Shown here piece after piece: positions 42,123-51,323 of a DNA stretch of 64,000 bases. The notes under the pieces were generated by a model that did not search any database, was not told the DNA's origin, and saw nothing but the letters and a program-made list of their open reading frames with translations. The translations under genes and the position numbers were made by a program. Position 1 is the first letter of the stretch. Each line of letters opens with the position of its first letter. This DNA comes from Flavobacteriaceae bacterium Ap0902 (GTDB taxonomy: Bacteria > Bacteroidota > Bacteroidia > Flavobacteriales > Weeksellaceae): positions 124,001 to 188,000 of the forward strand of contig WTFG01000001.1 of NCBI GenBank assembly GCA_009835005.1, written 5' to 3'.

Positions 42123-44501
42123 TTATTCGGTTCGATTCTTTTCTTCTTTGTTTCGAATGTTTCTTTTTTCCAGATTCATTTTTTTACCTATGTTGTAAAG
42201 AATACCTATAGAGAAATATTGCTCATCATAATAATTTATAAAAGAATTCTTCATTTGATTGGAATAAGTGGTATACTTAGTACCACGTGGATTAATTAAA
42301 TCTTGAAAATTTAAACTAAAGATTAATCGTTTATTGAGTAACAACCATTTAACTGATGCATTCAATTGTAAATCATCAGAATTATAATCTAAATAATCAA
42401 CCCCCCTAGTTAATAGCCAAAGATTAGTGTTTAAGAAAAGGGTTTTATCATTATTCAGCGTTAGATCATTAGATATACTTAATTCACCACCCCATCCGCT
42501 TAAATGTTCAAGTGTTTCGGGTATCTTGGAACTTGTATCGCTATAATACACATCAGCAGAGGCGTTGAGAACCCACCATCTAACGGGCCTAATTACAATA
42601 TTCTGAGTAATACCAAACATTTTATTTACGATGAAGTTAAGAGGAATCACCTGTTTGACTTTAGAATTGGCATCAATAATTGTGACCTGTTCAAATTCAT
42701 TGTCAGTATAGGAATAATAAATATTAGTTATTAGGTTATCTTTAAAAGTGTATTCAAATTCTATATTATCTGTGAACGCAGGCTGTAAAAAAGGATTACC
42801 TTCTGAATATGAATAAGGATTATTGACAAACCTAAAAGGATTAAGATATTTAAAGTTTGGTCTTGATATTCTTCTTCCGTAATTAAGACTAAGCGAATGA
42901 TTATCATTATGTATGTAACCAATATAAAATGTTGGAAATATTTTTGAATATTCAATTGTATTAATTTGGTTCAATGTACTGGAAAAGCCTTCAGTTTGGG
43001 TAAGTTCATATCTTAATCCTAGTTTGGCATTTAATTTCGAGAAAATTTTTTTTTGGCAACTAATATATAAAGCTTGTGTATTTTCCTTGTAAACAAAATG
43101 ATTGCTAAAGCTTGGGTTTAAAGTTTCGCTATTACGGACAATATCAAAATATTTAAAAACATTATCTGTTTCAGTAAGCGATAACTTTACCCCATACGTC
43201 AATTCAGACCAAACGTTGGGGTGTTCCATATCTATATTTATTGAATAGTTTTGAATATCTTGTATACCATAATTTCTTGCTTCTTCTAAGCTATTAGGAA
43301 TTGGCTGATTAATTGGTGAAAATGATTGTGTACTAAAAAACCGATTTCGTTTATTTTTATAGTTAAAATAATTAATATCCAAAGATAGTCTTCTGCTTAG
43401 GTTATCCATATCATAAGCAATATGATAATTAAAATTATTAAGCTTCTTTACATATTTGTTCGTTCCTATAGTGCTTATTAGAAAATCATATCCGTTATTT
43501 AAGTTATTTGTTAGAAAGGTATTATCAATTTCTTTTATTGTAGGTTTGTTCGTGATATAATTATATATTAAGCCATTTGATATGTAATCATTAATTTTAT
43601 AGTCTAAACCAATTCTACCAGAAAAAGCATTCGAAAAATTTCTTCTATTTATTACTTCATGCCATGTTTGGTTAGGGTAAAAAATCTTGCTCATTTCCTT
43701 TGGGACAGAAGAGCCCTTAGTATAACTTATTGCCGTATAAAACTTAAGTCTACTTCTCTTTATATTAAAAGAAACTCCTTCATTGATTTTAGAAAAAGTT
43801 GCTTTCCGATAGATGCTTCTGATTGATGCATTCCAAATATAATTTTTATATTTTTTAAGTATAATGTTGACCAGACCACTATTACCTTCAGCACTATATT
43901 TCGCAGGCGGATTTGAGATTACTTCTATGCTTTGTATGTTTTCGGCTGCAATTGTTTTAAGATAAGTAGTTAAATCTATCCCAGACATTGGCACAATTCT
44001 GTCATTAATTAAAACCATAATACTACCTTTTCCAGTCATAGATATTTCATCATTTTGTACTCTTATTCTAGGGGTAAGTCTTAAAATATCTAGTCCATCG
44101 CCACCCGTAGCCGCAACAGAATTTTCTACATTAAAAACTAACCTATCAACTTTTTGTTCAATTAATTTTTTCTTCCCTTCAACAATAACATTATTTAGTG
44201 CTATGGAGGAAGGCTTGAGTTGAATGGTTCCTAAATCAGCTATATCTGGATAAAGCTTTTTAACTTCATAACCCAAATAATTAATTTCTATATAAAAAGA
44301 TTTCTCAGATTCAACTTGTATAGAAAAAAATCCATTATTATCTGACCAAGTAGATTGTAGAACTTTATCCTCAATGCTATCCTTTGTTGATACTTCTGCA
44401 TACGCAATGGGTAAATTGTTTTCATCTATTACTTGTCCAGTGTAGGTTTGTGAATAGGAAATAATTCCTAAAAAAAGTAATAAGTATTTAAAAAATTTCA
44501 T
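42123..44501 (-). CDS. Outer membrane beta-barrel protein, TonB-receptor-like
   Basis: 792 residues: signal peptide ending IISYSQ (about 18), a carboxypeptidase-regulatory-like domain (about 19-105, TGQVIDENNLPIAYAEV), a plug-like domain (ATGGDGLDILRLTPRIRV, VLINDRIVPMSG, AAENIQSIEVISNPPAKY, GLVNIILKK), then a barrel with LGLRYELTQTEGF and LNYGRRISRPNFKYLNPF, typical of the outer membrane beta-barrel family often found with peptide-export clusters in Bacteroidota. The C-terminus is a basic tail rather than the usual Phe. It lies between a small lipoprotein gene and the RiPP remnants and may have served in peptide export or immunity. Confidence 0.82.
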   Translation of the reverse strand: MKFFKYLLLFLGIISYSQTYTGQVIDENNLPIAYAEVSTKDSIEDKVLQSTWSDNNGFFSIQVESEKSFYIEINYLGYEVKKLYPDIADLGTIQLKPSSIALNNVIVEGKKKLIEQKVDRLVFNVENSVAATGGDGLDILRLTPRIRVQNDEISMTGKGSIMVLINDRIVPMSGIDLTTYLKTIAAENIQSIEVISNPPAKYSAEGNSGLVNIILKKYKNYIWNASIRSIYRKATFSKINEGVSFNIKRSRLKFYTAISYTKGSSVPKEMSKIFYPNQTWHEVINRRNFSNAFSGRIGLDYKINDYISNGLIYNYITNKPTIKEIDNTFLTNNLNNGYDFLISTIGTNKYVKKLNNFNYHIAYDMDNLSRRLSLDINYFNYKNKRNRFFSTQSFSPINQPIPNSLEEARNYGIQDIQNYSINIDMEHPNVWSELTYGVKLSLTETDNVFKYFDIVRNSETLNPSFSNHFVYKENTQALYISCQKKIFSKLNAKLGLRYELTQTEGFSSTLNQINTIEYSKIFPTFYIGYIHNDNHSLSLNYGRRISRPNFKYLNPFRFVNNPYSYSEGNPFLQPAFTDNIEFEYTFKDNLITNIYYSYTDNEFEQVTIIDANSKVKQVIPLNFIVNKMFGITQNIVIRPVRWWVLNASADVYYSDTSSKIPETLEHLSGWGGELSISNDLTLNNDKTLFLNTNLWLLTRGVDYLDYNSDDLQLNASVKWLLLNKRLIFSLNFQDLINPRGTKYTTYSNQMKNSFINYYDEQYFSIGILYNIGKKMNLEKRNIRNKEEKNRTE

Positions 44502-44512
44502 ATAATTCGTCG

Positions 44513-44725
44513 TTATTCTTCATCTTCAACAGGTGGGTCCACCTCAACACCTTCTGAATCAAGGGTATCATTTAATTTTATACTATCTATTTTTATACTA
44601 TTTTTCAATTCTATTTTATCGATAACCTTATTATCATATTCTAAAGGACTATCATCATCTATACAGGCGTATGTAGCCATAAAAAACAAGATTATACCTA
44701 TTTTTACTATTCGGTTGATTTTCAT
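44513..44725 (-). CDS. Small acidic lipoprotein
   Basis: 70 residues. The N-terminus MKINRIVKIGIILFFMATYAC is a lipoprotein signal with lipobox TYAC (Cys 21). The mature part is only 49 residues and acidic, with a repeated KIDSIKLNDTLDS-type pattern and the ending DPPVEDEE. It sits 11 bp upstream of the outer-membrane barrel gene and is probably co-transcribed. No family recognised; an immunity or partner role for the barrel protein is conceivable but unsupported. Confidence 0.65.
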   Translation of the reverse strand: MKINRIVKIGIILFFMATYACIDDDSPLEYDNKVIDKIELKNSIKIDSIKLNDTLDSEGVEVDPPVEDEE

Positions 44726-44899
44726 ACATTTGATTTTAACTTTTATAAAAGTATGAAACTAGGAATACAATGGATGCTCTGATGATAGAAACTATTGCTA
44801 TGTTTATAAAAAGATTAAAAAGCCCAAATTATAAAAGAATAATTACCTTAATATCAGTTATATAAGAATGCATTGCCCATATTGTAAATTCAGTGTAGA

Positions 44900-46645
44900 A
44901 TGAAATTACCTATAACTTTTTTATTACAGATATTATCGATAGGGATTTTTCTATGGGTAAACCCTCTATTGGGGCAAAAAAAAGAGACGGATGTTTTGTC
45001 TTATCAAAGTTTTAAAGCGGAAATCAAACATTTAGCATTGGCTCATGATAAGAACAGATTTCAAAAAATAGATGATTATATAGCCTATGCGAAATTAACC
45101 CAAGACCCGCTAATCCTTTGGGGAAGTTATGATATTGCCAGACTGTATGGCAAACCAGAATTGGATACTGTGTATTGCGATAGCATGATATGGATTGCAA
45201 AAAAAGGTTTAGATTCTTTAAAAATTGCAGATAGTTATGTTGCTAAAGCTATGCATCTAGAGTTAGATTATAAATATAAAAGAGCGTTAGATGCTTTAAC
45301 TCAAGCAGAAGAATATTTGTCAAATTCTACCAATAATTTGTATGTAAAAAATTCTATCCATTATACCAAAGGTCTGATTTATGAAGAGATGAATGAAGTT
45401 GCTAAAGCCAAGGAATATTTAAATAAAAGCTATCAATTCTTTAAAAATAATCATAAACCTAGTAATCATACCGATTACAATCTGTATTATCTTTTAAGTC
45501 TAAGTCATATTGCCTCTATTAGCGCTTATTTGAAAAATGATTCTCTTTCAAAAGCCTATAATCAAGAATTAAGTAAAATAGTTGAAAATGAAAATTATCT
45601 ATTTCATAAAAATGTTATCCCAATAAACGCAGGTATTAATCATTTTGTTCAAACAAGATATGATAGTGCGATTATTAAGTTAAATCAATCTTTAAATAAT
45701 CAGACTCCTAATTCAGGAGTGCATTTAACAGAGCATTATTATATAGGATTAAGTTATTGGTATAAGAATCAAAAAGAAAAAGCCCTTCCGTACCTTCTGT
45801 ACATAGACAGTGTGTATAAAGCAAATCATAAACTTCCACAAAAATTTCGTCCTACCTACGAAAGGTTGATTGATTATTACCACGATAAACAAGATGCAGA
45901 AAAGCAATTGTTTTATGTAAAGAAGTTGTTGGCTTTGGATAAAAGTTTTGAACGTGATTATAAATATATTCTTCCGCAGTTAGAAAAAACCTATACAACG
46001 CAAAAATTAGAAGAAGAAAAGGCCTATTTACAGAATCTTTTAAAGGAAAAAGACTACAAACAATTTTGGTTGGTGGGAGGTGCATCTCTCGTAATCATCA
46101 TATTACTGATTTGTGGAGTTCTTCTTTTTATACGCAACAAAAAATTAGACCAGAATTTTAAAAAATTAGAAGAACATTATCATAAACAATTGGATCAAAA
46201 CACGAAATTCATATCCCAAGCGGAGGATCCAATGCAACAAGAAACTATTGCAGAAAAAATGCAATATAAGTCTGAGGCAGAAAACTTGGGAATGAGCGAG
46301 AATGTATATGCTTTGATCACTGATTATTTACAGAATTTTGAATTGAATAAAGGGTATTTAGATAAAAACTTGAATCAACAAAAAATGGCAGAGAAAATCG
46401 GAACGAATTCTACCTATTTATCTAAGGTTATTAACTATCAAAAGAACATGAACTTTAGTGCCTACATTCATCAATTAAGGATAGAAGATGCAACCAAATC
46501 CCTTTATTTTGGGAATGAAAGAAATCTATCTGTTCATAAAATAGCAAAAAAGCATGGATATAATTCAGAAAAGACTTTTGTAAGAGAATTTAAGAGAATC
46601 AATGGAATGACACCTGTTCAGTTTTTGAAAAGAGTTAAAGCCTAA
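44900..46645 (+). CDS. TPR-membrane-AraC family transcriptional regulator
   Basis: 581 residues: a signal-like N-terminus (MKLPITFLLQILSIGIFLW), an extracytoplasmic helical TPR region (about 40-370, with ALDALTQAEEYL and GLIYEEMNEVAKAKEYLNKS), a membrane helix near 393-413 (FWLVGGASLVIIILLICGVLL), a coiled segment, and a C-terminal AraC helix-turn-helix (about 475-580, QQKMAEKIGTNSTYLSKVIN and VHKIAKKHGYNSEKTFVREF). This one-protein membrane regulator is common in Flavobacteriia. It is divergent from the lipoprotein/barrel operon and may control it; the 174-bp gap between them would carry both promoters. Confidence 0.87.
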   Translation: MKLPITFLLQILSIGIFLWVNPLLGQKKETDVLSYQSFKAEIKHLALAHDKNRFQKIDDYIAYAKLTQDPLILWGSYDIARLYGKPELDTVYCDSMIWIAKKGLDSLKIADSYVAKAMHLELDYKYKRALDALTQAEEYLSNSTNNLYVKNSIHYTKGLIYEEMNEVAKAKEYLNKSYQFFKNNHKPSNHTDYNLYYLLSLSHIASISAYLKNDSLSKAYNQELSKIVENENYLFHKNVIPINAGINHFVQTRYDSAIIKLNQSLNNQTPNSGVHLTEHYYIGLSYWYKNQKEKALPYLLYIDSVYKANHKLPQKFRPTYERLIDYYHDKQDAEKQLFYVKKLLALDKSFERDYKYILPQLEKTYTTQKLEEEKAYLQNLLKEKDYKQFWLVGGASLVIIILLICGVLLFIRNKKLDQNFKKLEEHYHKQLDQNTKFISQAEDPMQQETIAEKMQYKSEAENLGMSENVYALITDYLQNFELNKGYLDKNLNQQKMAEKIGTNSTYLSKVINYQKNMNFSAYIHQLRIEDATKSLYFGNERNLSVHKIAKKHGYNSEKTFVREFKRINGMTPVQFLKRVKA

Positions 46646-46651
46646 TGGCGA

Positions 46652-47722
46652 CTATCTATAAATCACCCCCGCACTAGAATCTCGACTTGCACCCGTCACA
46701 GATTTCAGTATATTGGTTTGGTTTTGAAGTTTTAAATAACCTAAAAGAGCAAAAACCAAGGCTTCTTTATAATTTAATAATTGATTATCTGCGATGATGA
46801 TTTCTGCATGGGTTTGATTTTGAATGGTTTGCATAAGAAATTTATTCAGGGCACCACCACCGGAAAATAAAACTTTCTTAAAATTATTTTGGTTGAGTAC
46901 CTGCGCGATTTGATAAGCTGTATGTGCTGTGAAGGTCGCCAAAATATTTTCAGGAGATTGATGATGATTTTTGAGCATCGGGAATATTTTCTTTTCTACC
47001 CATTCCCTGCCGAGGGATTTGGGACCTAATTCCTTATAAAAGGCTAAATCATTTAACTGTGAAAATAAATCAAGTTGTATGTTGCCTCTTTCAGCAATTT
47101 TTCCTTCTGCATCATACGGTAATCCAAGATGGGCTGCGTAATAATTCAATACATAATTAACAGGTGCCATGTCAAAGGCTATGCGATTCCCTTCCTGATT
47201 ATCAAATGAAATATTGGCAAAACCACCTAAGTTAATGCAAGCATCATAGTCCGAGAATAATATTTTATCTCCTATGGGAACGAGTGGTGCTCCTTGGCCT
47301 CCCAAAGCGACGTCTTGGGAACGGAAATCACAAATAACCGGAATATTGGTGATGGCTTGTATATGTGCACCGTGGCCAATTTGCAGGGTAAAACCTTTTT
47401 TGGGCTGATGGAAAACGGTGTGGCCATGACTTGCAATGGCATCAATATACTCTAATTGGTGTTTTTGAATAAATAATTGGACTTGTTCCCCTATGTATTG
47501 CCCATAATAGGCATCTAATTGTATTAAATCTTGCCCGTCTAATAGGTGAGCATCTTTTAATTTTTTACGCCAATGTTGGGTATAGGGAATACAATCGGTG
47601 GCAATCCATTCCCAATCGATTGTATTTTGGTTTTGATTAAATTTTACACAGGCTAAATCTAAACCGTCTAATGAAGTACCCGACATGAGTCCGATCAGAT
47701 TTTGGGAGGTCGATTGAGGCAT
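46652..47722 (-). CDS. anmK: Anhydro-N-acetylmuramic acid kinase
   Basis: 356 residues of the AnmK family, which phosphorylates and opens 1,6-anhydro-MurNAc for peptidoglycan recycling in the cytoplasm. Motifs: GLMSGTSLDGLDLACV (about 11-26), ASHGHTVFHQP, DFRSQDVALGGQGAPL and the later LGREWVEKK and VLFSGGGALN. It is followed by murI (57 bp upstream in coordinates of transcription), so two cell-wall genes lie together. Confidence 0.95.
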   Translation of the reverse strand: MPQSTSQNLIGLMSGTSLDGLDLACVKFNQNQNTIDWEWIATDCIPYTQHWRKKLKDAHLLDGQDLIQLDAYYGQYIGEQVQLFIQKHQLEYIDAIASHGHTVFHQPKKGFTLQIGHGAHIQAITNIPVICDFRSQDVALGGQGAPLVPIGDKILFSDYDACINLGGFANISFDNQEGNRIAFDMAPVNYVLNYYAAHLGLPYDAEGKIAERGNIQLDLFSQLNDLAFYKELGPKSLGREWVEKKIFPMLKNHHQSPENILATFTAHTAYQIAQVLNQNNFKKVLFSGGGALNKFLMQTIQNQTHAEIIIADNQLLNYKEALVFALLGYLKLQNQTNILKSVTGASRDSSAGVIYR

Positions 47723-47779
47723 GATTTAAGATTTGTTTTAAGAATGAAAAAGACAAAATTTAAACTATTCTAAAGTTGA

Positions 47780-48580
47780 TTAATGAAGCGGTTTTAACTT
47801 TAATTCCACTTCTCTACCAAAGAATCTTTTAGCCAATTTTTGAAAGTTTTTGGTGATATCAGAAACATAGAACGAATACGTTGGATTTCCTTCTGCACAC
47901 ATTTCATTTTTTACTAAAATATTTTTTAATGCATGTGCCACAGTAAGTGGAGAGTTAATGACCTCAACTTTCCCCTCGTAATAATCTACAATTTCCTTTT
48001 CTATGAGTGGATAATGCGTACAGCCCAAAATGATGCTATCAATATCTTTTAACTTTCTATTGGATAGGTAATTTTCTATAACGGCTTTGGAAATTTCCGT
48101 ATTGGCTAAACCTTCCTCTATCACGGGCACAAATAGTGGTGTCGCCAATTCTTGCACTTTGATATGGCGATTAAATTGGCGGATGCTTTTTTTGTAAATT
48201 CCGCTATATACGGTGGCTTTGGTGGCAATAACACCCATTTTTTGATGAAATCCATAAGCGGCCTTTTCTGCCACAGGCGTTATCACGTCTAATACAGGTA
48301 TCTGATGAGGTTCTGCAACAGATTTTATTTCATCTAAAGCATTGGATGAGGCTGTGTTACAAGCAATGATAATAGCCTTGCAATTTTGCTCTACCAAGAA
48401 TTGCGTAATATTTTTGGAGTATTGTTGTATCACCTCTGGAGATTTATTCCCGTAGGGTAAATGCTTAGAATCACCGTAATAGATGATATTTTCATGCGGT
48501 AAAACTTTTTTAATTTCTCTTGCAATGGTGAGCCCACCAACACCCGAATCAAAAATACCAAGAGGTCTAGAATCACTCAT
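47780..48580 (-). CDS. murI: Glutamate racemase
   Basis: 266 residues; makes D-glutamate for peptidoglycan. The N-terminal substrate loop IFDSGVGGLTIAREI (about 9-23), YYGDSKHLPYGNKS, and the two catalytic cysteines in IIACNTASSNAL and LGCTHYPLIE are all present. A TAAATTTG -7 box (48585-48592) lies only four bases upstream of the ATG, so the message is probably leaderless. Confidence 0.96.
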   Translation of the reverse strand: MSDSRPLGIFDSGVGGLTIAREIKKVLPHENIIYYGDSKHLPYGNKSPEVIQQYSKNITQFLVEQNCKAIIIACNTASSNALDEIKSVAEPHQIPVLDVITPVAEKAAYGFHQKMGVIATKATVYSGIYKKSIRQFNRHIKVQELATPLFVPVIEEGLANTEISKAVIENYLSNRKLKDIDSIILGCTHYPLIEKEIVDYYEGKVEVINSPLTVAHALKNILVKNEMCAEGNPTYSFYVSDITKNFQKLAKRFFGREVELKLKPLH

Positions 48581-48584
48581 GCTG

Positions 48585-48592
48585 CAAATTTA
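48585..48592 (-). promoter_or_regulatory. -7 box abutting the murI start
   Basis: TAAATTTG-CAGC-ATG on the - strand. The same arrangement, TATATTTG-CAGG-ATG, precedes the small membrane gene at 1889. Confidence 0.5.
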
Positions 48593-49711
48593 CACAATAA
48601 AGAGTTCTGATGCGATACCGTCTGCAAAAAACCTATAGGCTGGATTTAAAAACACTTTGTTATCTTTTTGTGTCAATTTTTCTTGGGCAATTAATTGGGC
48701 AACACCTTTTTGCCATGCTATAAAAAGATCTTCTGGTATGCTGTTTTGTAGGTCTGTTAGGTCTATGCCATAAACGGTACGCAGACCAATCATGGTAAGT
48801 TCATTCAAGATATCTTTGGGGCTTAAAACCTCTACTTCTTCTGGCAATTGTTGGTTTACTATAGATTGAACATATTTGGTGTTGTTAGCGATATTCCAAC
48901 TTCTAGACTTTAAATCAAAGGAATGCGCAGAAGGTCCAATGCCTACATAAGGTTTCCCAAGCCAATACGCAGAATTATGCTTGGAATGAAATCCTGGTTT
49001 CCCAAAATTAGAGATTTCATAATGTCCAAAGCCATGCTGAGTTAAAGTTTCCACCAGCATATTAAACTGATTTTGTTGTTTTTCATCATCCACAGGGTGC
49101 ACCTTTCCAACTTTGATTTGGTGTTTCAATGCAGTTTTGGATTCAATGGTGAGGGCATAAGAAGATACATGCGGAACTTGTAGGGCAATGGCTTTTTCTA
49201 AATTAGCCTTCCACATGGCATCCGTGGTAGTAGGTGAACCATAAATTAAGTCAATGGTTATATTCTCAAAGCCTGTATCTTGGCTTCTTTTGATGCTGGC
49301 GTCTGCTTCTTGTGCATTATGCGCCCGATTCATCAACTGTAAATCTTCATCAAAAAAAGATTGTACGCCAATAGAAAGCCGATTGATAGGTGTCTGGGCT
49401 AATTCATTAATTTTAGATTGGCTTAAATCATCTGGATTAGCCTCAAGCGTGATTTCTGCATCGCTTTTAATTTCAAATAAACTTTCTATTTGTTGAAAGA
49501 TTTGATTCAGTTCTTTGTCATTTAAAACGGAAGGTGTTCCGCCCCCAAAATAAATGGTTTCTAGCGGAGCCGTGATTTGATGTTGCCTTAAAACCAATTC
49601 TTTACATATCGCATCCACCATATCCGATTTATTCTTCATTAAGGTAGAAAAATGAAAATTGCAATAACTGCATTGTTGTTTACAAAAAGGAATATGGAGA
49701 TATAAATGCAT
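48590..49711 (-). CDS. hemW: HemW-type radical SAM protein (heme chaperone)
   Basis: 373 residues. The radical SAM motif is HIPFCKQQCSYCNFHF (Cys 10, 14, 17), followed by ETIYFGGGTPSVLND, LEANPDDLS and NRLSIGVQSF. The HNSAYWLG block is the HNxxYW signature that separates HemW from coproporphyrinogen oxidase HemN. HemW binds heme and may insert it into cytochromes. This copy is intact. A second, broken copy of its first 60 or so codons and promoter lies at 51000-51323, beyond the DpnI-type genes. Confidence 0.94.
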   Translation of the reverse strand: MHLYLHIPFCKQQCSYCNFHFSTLMKNKSDMVDAICKELVLRQHQITAPLETIYFGGGTPSVLNDKELNQIFQQIESLFEIKSDAEITLEANPDDLSQSKINELAQTPINRLSIGVQSFFDEDLQLMNRAHNAQEADASIKRSQDTGFENITIDLIYGSPTTTDAMWKANLEKAIALQVPHVSSYALTIESKTALKHQIKVGKVHPVDDEKQQNQFNMLVETLTQHGFGHYEISNFGKPGFHSKHNSAYWLGKPYVGIGPSAHSFDLKSRSWNIANNTKYVQSIVNQQLPEEVEVLSPKDILNELTMIGLRTVYGIDLTDLQNSIPEDLFIAWQKGVAQLIAQEKLTQKDNKVFLNPAYRFFADGIASELFIV

Positions 49712-49780
49712 TGGTTTTTTGATCGAATTTAGGTTTACAAAATTAGTTTAATTATTCTTAGGAATTTAGGATTGAAGTTT
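49457..49780. repeat. Long direct repeat, copy 1 (5' end of hemW)
   Basis: About 324 bp covering the first 85 codons of hemW, its promoter and some upstream bases. It matches 51000-51323 at about 95% by eye in the same orientation. The two copies bracket the dpnI-dpnD cassette. Confidence 0.9.
49738..49745 (-). promoter_or_regulatory. Putative -7 box of hemW
   Basis: TAATTTTG on the - strand, 26 bp from the ATG; the box is retained in the duplicate copy. Confidence 0.45.
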
Positions 49781-49904
49781 TGAAAACATTTAAATTTCCC
49801 TATATTAATCATGAAAATAATGTTTGTAATAAATAATGTAATTTTACAGAAATGGTATTTAATCCAAAGATTTTCAGAAAGTAAAAATTCTTAAACTATA
49901 AAAT

Positions 49905-50681
49905 GTGAACTTATCTTTTAATATAAAATTAGCCAAAAGTTACTCAAGTAACTCTCAAATTGCAAGAGTTTTAACTGAAAATTGGGTTAAAATAAATGGG
50001 TATTGTCCAGACTGTGGTAATTTTTATTTAAGAGAATTTACGAACAATCAACCTGTGGCCGATTTCTATTGCGAGTACTGTCGTAGTGAATATGAACTAA
50101 AATCGAAGAAAAGTAATACTGTAGGAAAAAAGATTGTTGATGGAGCATATTCAACTATGATAGAAAGAATTAATTCCGATAATAATCCTAATTTTTTCTT
50201 TTTAACTTATGATGAAGTTAAGTGGGAAGTAAAAAACTTTTTAATTATTCCAAAGTATTATTTTACATCAGAAATTATAGAAGAAAGAAAACCTTTATCA
50301 ATGAATGCTAAAAGGGCAGGATGGATTGGATGTAATATAAATATAAGCAAGATACCTCTAAATGGTAGAATATATTTAGTTAAAAATTCTGAAATTATAC
50401 CAAAAGATGAGGTTATTGGAAAGTGGAAAGAAACTGAATTTTTGAAGTTAAAAAAGGGTTCTTCAAAGGGTTGGATTTTAGATATTATGCGATGCGTTGA
50501 CTCTATCCCAAATGATATTTTCACGTTAAAGGAAATTTATAAATTTGAAGCGGACTTAAAGTTAAAATATCCCGATAATAATTTTATAAAAGATAAAATT
50601 CGTCAGCAATTACAAATTTTAAGAGATAAGGGATTAATTGAGTTTCAAACTAGAGGTGTATATAAAAAAATTATAAAATGA
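49905..50681 (+). CDS. DpnI-type methyl-directed restriction endonuclease
   Basis: 258 residues that align with DpnI along their whole length from memory of that sequence. The zinc-binding Cys pairs are 34/37 (YCPDCG) and 56/59 (YCEYC); the PD-(D/E)xK active site is Asp 53, Glu 64, Lys 66 in VADFYC and YELKSK, the same positions as in DpnI. The blocks NPNFFFLTYD, KRAGWIGCNI and the C-terminal winged helix IRQQLQILRDKGLIEF are also shared. DpnI cuts GATC only when the A is methylated. The GTG start at 49905 gives the DpnI N-terminus; an ATG two bases upstream is out of frame and stops at once. No methyltransferase is nearby, as expected. Confidence 0.93.
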   Translation: MNLSFNIKLAKSYSSNSQIARVLTENWVKINGYCPDCGNFYLREFTNNQPVADFYCEYCRSEYELKSKKSNTVGKKIVDGAYSTMIERINSDNNPNFFFLTYDEVKWEVKNFLIIPKYYFTSEIIEERKPLSMNAKRAGWIGCNINISKIPLNGRIYLVKNSEIIPKDEVIGKWKETEFLKLKKGSSKGWILDIMRCVDSIPNDIFTLKEIYKFEADLKLKYPDNNFIKDKIRQQLQILRDKGLIEFQTRGVYKKIIK

Positions 50682-50875
50682 GTGCGAAACTTTATAAAAT
50701 TGAGATACAAGAAATTTTATCTAGACTAGTCGAAATAGAGGCAAATGATAAGGAAGAAGCAATATCTAAAATAAAGAAAATGTATCATGACGAAAAAATC
50801 ATTCTTGATAGTAGTGACTATATAACTACAGAGATTTTTGAGTTTAAGTATTCCACAAATGAACCAAAAAAATAG
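50678..50875 (+). CDS. DpnD/PcfM-like small protein
   Basis: 65 residues. The pattern YKIEIQEILSRLVEIEANDKEEAI followed by a hydrophobic KIILDSSDY matches, split here across two blocks, the small DpnD/PcfM family, named after the gene next to the DpnI gene in pneumococcus. It overlaps the endonuclease stop as ATGA (50678-50681). Its function is not known. Its presence shows that a complete DpnI-DpnD cassette was acquired. Confidence 0.82.
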   Translation: MSAKLYKIEIQEILSRLVEIEANDKEEAISKIKKMYHDEKIILDSSDYITTEIFEFKYSTNEPKK

Positions 50876-50999
50876 AATTAATTAAATCATAAATTAATTA
50901 GATTTTACAGTTATTTCAATAGATTCTGGATGTTATCGGTAAATTGTTAATTTGAATTAATTTCAAGAATTTGAAAAGGTTTTTAAGCAAAGAATATCT

Positions 51000-51323
51000 T
51001 GCATCGCTTTTAATTTCAAATAAACTTTCTATTTGTTGAAAGATCTGATTGAGTTCTTTGTCACTTAAAACGGAAGGTGTTCCGCCCCCAAATAAATGGT
51101 CTCTAGCGGAGCGTTGATTTGATGTTGCCTTAAAACCAATTCTTTACATATCGCATCCACCATATCCGATTTATTCTTCATCAAGGTAGAAAAATGAAAA
51201 TTGCAATAATTGCATTGTTGTTTACAAAAAGGAATATGAAGGTATAATTGCATTGGTTTTTTGATCGAAATTTAGATTGACAAAATTAGTTTAATTATTC
51301 TTAGGAATAGAGGGTTGAAGGTT
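51000..51323. repeat. Long direct repeat, copy 2
   Basis: Second copy of 49457-49780, with roughly 13 substitutions and two single-base indels by eye. It forms the far border of the dpnI-dpnD insertion. Confidence 0.9.
51065..51253 (-). pseudogene. Truncated duplicate of the hemW 5' end
   Basis: Begins like hemW (HIPFCKQQCNYCNFHF, KSDMVDAICKELVLRQHQI) but a one-base deletion in the run of A residues after the ETIY block shifts the frame, and the sequence leaves hemW entirely at 51000. It retains the hemW promoter box. Confidence 0.9.

Noticed and set aside
49781-50999. A methyltransferase partner for the DpnI-type gene
   Set aside because: No methyltransferase motifs occur in the insert; DpnI-type systems act alone because they target methylated DNA.
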